From Arenibacter troitsensis (lineage in GTDB: Bacteria > Bacteroidota > Bacteroidia > Flavobacteriales > Flavobacteriaceae): a stretch of DNA of 64,000 nt. Shown in pieces: positions 61,982-64,000 of this stretch. The first letter of the stretch is position 1. Every line of letters begins with the position of its first letter. The DNA lies in contig NZ_FXAO01000004.1 of NCBI RefSeq assembly GCF_900177645.1, positions 281,453 through 345,452 of the forward strand. The letters are read 5' to 3'. Position numbers and translations under genes: made by a program. The notes beneath the pieces were generated by a model. The model searched no databases. It was not told the DNA's origin and saw only the letters and a list, made by a program, of their open reading frames with translations.

Positions 61982-63352
61982 TTACCTGATACCCGGAGTA
62001 AAATTGTCCGGCGCATTTTGAGGTTCATTGATAGTTCCCGCTTCCCCAGAATCATTATAAATCGTCCATTCACTAGTCGTATAAATTGGATTGGCTTGCG
62101 AGACCTCTCCATTTCGAATTGCCCTGCCGTCTTCAAATTCGTGGTTGGTACCAGACCCATCTTCACCAATAACTCCAAAAATATCTATTACAGTCCCAAA
62201 AGGATCCACCAATTCCAAATTATCATCACCGTTGGAATCTGCCGGACTATTTATTGAAACACCATGATTGGGAGGGAAGCCGTAAACGCTTTCAAACTCT
62301 GAGGCATTAGGTGAAATAACAAAGGTAGTATTGCCTTCAATTATGAATCCCGACAAATTTAAGGTAGAACTAATTTCCGTATTATCATTGGTGTACCTTC
62401 TTAAAGTCCAACCCTTTAAAGAAAGGGGTTCCGAATCCGAATTATAAAACTCAACAAACCTTGCTCCCGCATTGTTATCCGGATCTGCCAATTCCGATAT
62501 GAAAATTTTTGTTGAGGTAAATTCATCCACCAAATCCTCACATCGAATATCCGTAAAAGTAATATCCGAGGTATCCCTAATTACCAATTGATAATCCATA
62601 TTGTCCTTAATTAAAACTCCGGTTATGGTTCCATTACCGTCTGGCATAAGATGGGCCTGAAAATCGGAATACCCACTGTTCAGTAGCTCAAGTTCCAAAT
62701 CTTCACAATTGGTCAAGGTCCTTATCGTTTCCTCCTCCTTTACAGCAAAGGTCAGTCCCAATTCAGATGATAACATTTCCATATTGGTAAACTGCACCAA
62801 GGTGCTTATCATAGAATCATCCAACTCATTAACACCTAATTTTTTTGGCTGGGGCAAACCCAATGGATCACAGGAATTAAATAAATGTTTCCCAACTACG
62901 GCAGCAGGCAATCGACCTACCGCGGGGTTGCCAAAAGCACTGAAAACCCCACCCAATTTAAATACTCCTTTACTCATTCCCAAATAAAGTCCTTTTGCCT
63001 TAATAAGGATCTTAGAGCCCACTTCATAAAACAAATGTGAATCCCTAAGGTCAATTTCCAATTGCAGACCCTGGCCGGGATCGACAAGATGGTCTTGGAT
63101 GTGCAATGTTCCGAAAAAGTTACCGGCCAGATCTGACGATACCACATAACCCTCTATAACCCAATCTTCCTGAATCTCAATCAATTCATCAACGTAAAGC
63201 GCCTTTAAATCTCCAATGGTATAATTGGCCTTAAGATCCGATACACAATCGGATTCGGGTGTGTCAAAATTTTTATCCTTAACACAGGCCATTATAAGGC
63301 ATAATCCCAAAAGGGCAGATAGACATATACTATTTTTGGTCCTGAAAATCAT
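61982..63352 (-). CDS. DUF5689 lipoprotein with lamin-tail domain
   Basis: A 456-residue lipoprotein. Lipobox CLIMAC (C23), then DUF5689 (YTIGDLKALYVDELIEIQEDWVIEGYVVSSDLAGNFFGTLHIQDHLVDPGQGLQLEIDL, with OB-fold character), and a lamin-tail domain at about 285-400 (KIFISELADPDNNAGARFVEFYNSDSEPLSLKGWTLRRYTND). In Bacteroidota this family is found next to TonB-dependent receptors, as here, 41 bases after one. Possibly binds a ligand or nucleic acid at the surface; function unknown. Confidence 0.85.
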   Translation of the reverse strand: MIFRTKNSICLSALLGLCLIMACVKDKNFDTPESDCVSDLKANYTIGDLKALYVDELIEIQEDWVIEGYVVSSDLAGNFFGTLHIQDHLVDPGQGLQLEIDLRDSHLFYEVGSKILIKAKGLYLGMSKGVFKLGGVFSAFGNPAVGRLPAAVVGKHLFNSCDPLGLPQPKKLGVNELDDSMISTLVQFTNMEMLSSELGLTFAVKEEETIRTLTNCEDLELELLNSGYSDFQAHLMPDGNGTITGVLIKDNMDYQLVIRDTSDITFTDIRCEDLVDEFTSTKIFISELADPDNNAGARFVEFYNSDSEPLSLKGWTLRRYTNDNTEISSTLNLSGFIIEGNTTFVISPNASEFESVYGFPPNHGVSINSPADSNGDDNLELVDPFGTVIDIFGVIGEDGSGTNHEFEDGRAIRNGEVSQANPIYTTSEWTIYNDSGEAGTINEPQNAPDNFTPGIR

Positions 63353-63393
63353 TGAGCCATTACTTTTATCCAGAATAAATATAAAAGTGAATA

Positions 63394-64000
63394 TTAAAAA
63401 CTAATCGCAAAATTTATGAAATAGGTGCGTCCAAAGCCATACCAATATTTAGCAGCAAATGAGGGGTTACCGCTTAAATTGTCCTGTTGTAATTGTCCAA
63501 AATTTCCGTTCCTACTTTGCTCGTATCCCCCAGTTCTAAATACGGTATCAAATACATTATTGATACTTGCAAAAACACTAATATACCTACCCTTTTTCAA
63601 CCACGATTTGCCTCCGACCATATTCAACAAATAAAAATTATCCAATTTATTTTGGAACAAAAGGCTTTCCACATTTTCCTCCGTGGCATCAGGAAATGTA
63701 GTACCTGTTTCTGGATTCAAATAAAAACTCTGAGTTCGAGTTATCGTAGAAATACCGGCATAATTATTACCCAAATAATTGGCCGTAGCCCCTATCCACC
63801 AATATTTGGGATCCCGGTATTCCACCCCTAGGGCAAAAGCCTTTTGAGGACCTTGGGATAATTTGTAATCCTTCACCTTTGCAACTCCTAAATCTATATT
63901 GCCTTCAGGATTAAGGATATCTTCCTCCGCTCCTGCCGTATCAAAATTTATGGTTACATAAGGATCACTGGCATAAAGATATTTGCCTACGGAAGCCACC
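63394..64000 (-). CDS. TonB-dependent receptor, C-terminal part (runs off the window)
   Basis: About 200 residues of the final barrel strands: KAFALGVEYRDPKYWWIGATANYLGNNYAGI, FYLLNMVGGKSWLKKGRYISVFASINNVFDTVFRTGGYEQSRNGNFGQ and the end FGRTYFINFAISF with an aromatic last residue. This is the usual C-terminus of flavobacterial receptors that carry a carboxypeptidase-like N-domain. It is open at the right edge of the window. The DUF5689 lipoprotein lies downstream, in the same operon. Confidence 0.85.
   Translation of the reverse strand, partial: VASVGKYLYASDPYVTINFDTAGAEEDILNPEGNIDLGVAKVKDYKLSQGPQKAFALGVEYRDPKYWWIGATANYLGNNYAGISTITRTQSFYLNPETGTTFPDATEENVESLLFQNKLDNFYLLNMVGGKSWLKKGRYISVFASINNVFDTVFRTGGYEQSRNGNFGQLQQDNLSGNPSFAAKYWYGFGRTYFINFAISF

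Overview
The window reads as a chromosomal segment of a marine-type member of the Bacteroidota, most likely Flavobacteriaceae. Support: a SusC/SusD pair, several other TonB-dependent receptors, DUF4270 and DUF5689 lipoproteins, a remnant of a type IX secretion C-terminal signal, atpD-atpC standing apart from the other ATP synthase genes, an epsilon subunit without its C-terminal helices, and many upstream boxes fitting the Bacteroidota -7 consensus TAnnTTTG. No rRNA, tRNA, CRISPR array, integrase or transposase was seen.

Layout. 1-8.5 kb: a barrel protein, a JmjC/cupin-like oxygenase, then a biotin block read leftward (bioF, a DUF2007 protein, bioD, bioA, a ketoacyl synthase, bioB). A toxin-antitoxin cassette sits between the ketoacyl synthase and bioB, bracketed by a 68-bp direct repeat made of the synthase 3' end. 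8.6-11 kb: M61 peptidase and GNAT acetyltransferase. 11-17 kb: an accessory stretch with a second toxin-antitoxin pair, a secreted beta-helix protein, a third antitoxin with a broken toxin, a TIR / four-helix SLATT-type membrane protein / TIR operon, an unusual inverted-repeat element and an orphan secretion-tail fragment. 17-24 kb: SusC, SusD and a TPR-membrane-AraC regulator. 24-30 kb: small metabolic and hydrolytic genes (VOC protein, serine hydrolase, sulfatase, ABM monooxygenase, Gfo/Idh/MocA oxidoreductase). 30-46.7 kb: atpDC, an SGNH lipoprotein with its TonB receptor, glmS with DUF4270 and a half-length glycogen-synthase-like protein, the divergent panC-panD-flippase-like-esterase-like run, and radA. 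46.7-64 kb: aldo/keto reductase, cytochrome/FG-GAP protein, xth, a TonB receptor, glyS, comF, an Ig-like lipoprotein, omega-amidase, ankyrin protein, a multi-PAS histidine kinase followed by a ruined response regulator, a DUF5689/lamin-tail lipoprotein and the end of another TonB receptor.

The best candidate for an undescribed system is the three-gene TIR / SLATT-like / TIR operon at 14527-16470. The genes are coupled by a 4-bp gap and a 1-base stop-start overlap, look A/T-richer than their neighbours, are preceded by a perfect 21-bp dyad, and are bracketed by inverted copies of a roughly 22-bp sequence. By family knowledge, TIR proteins make or degrade NAD-derived signals and SLATT proteins are predicted membrane effectors, so a defence role resembling but not identical to Thoeris is a reasonable inference. 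Second in interest is the toxin-antitoxin insertion into the biotin block with a duplicated gene 3' end.
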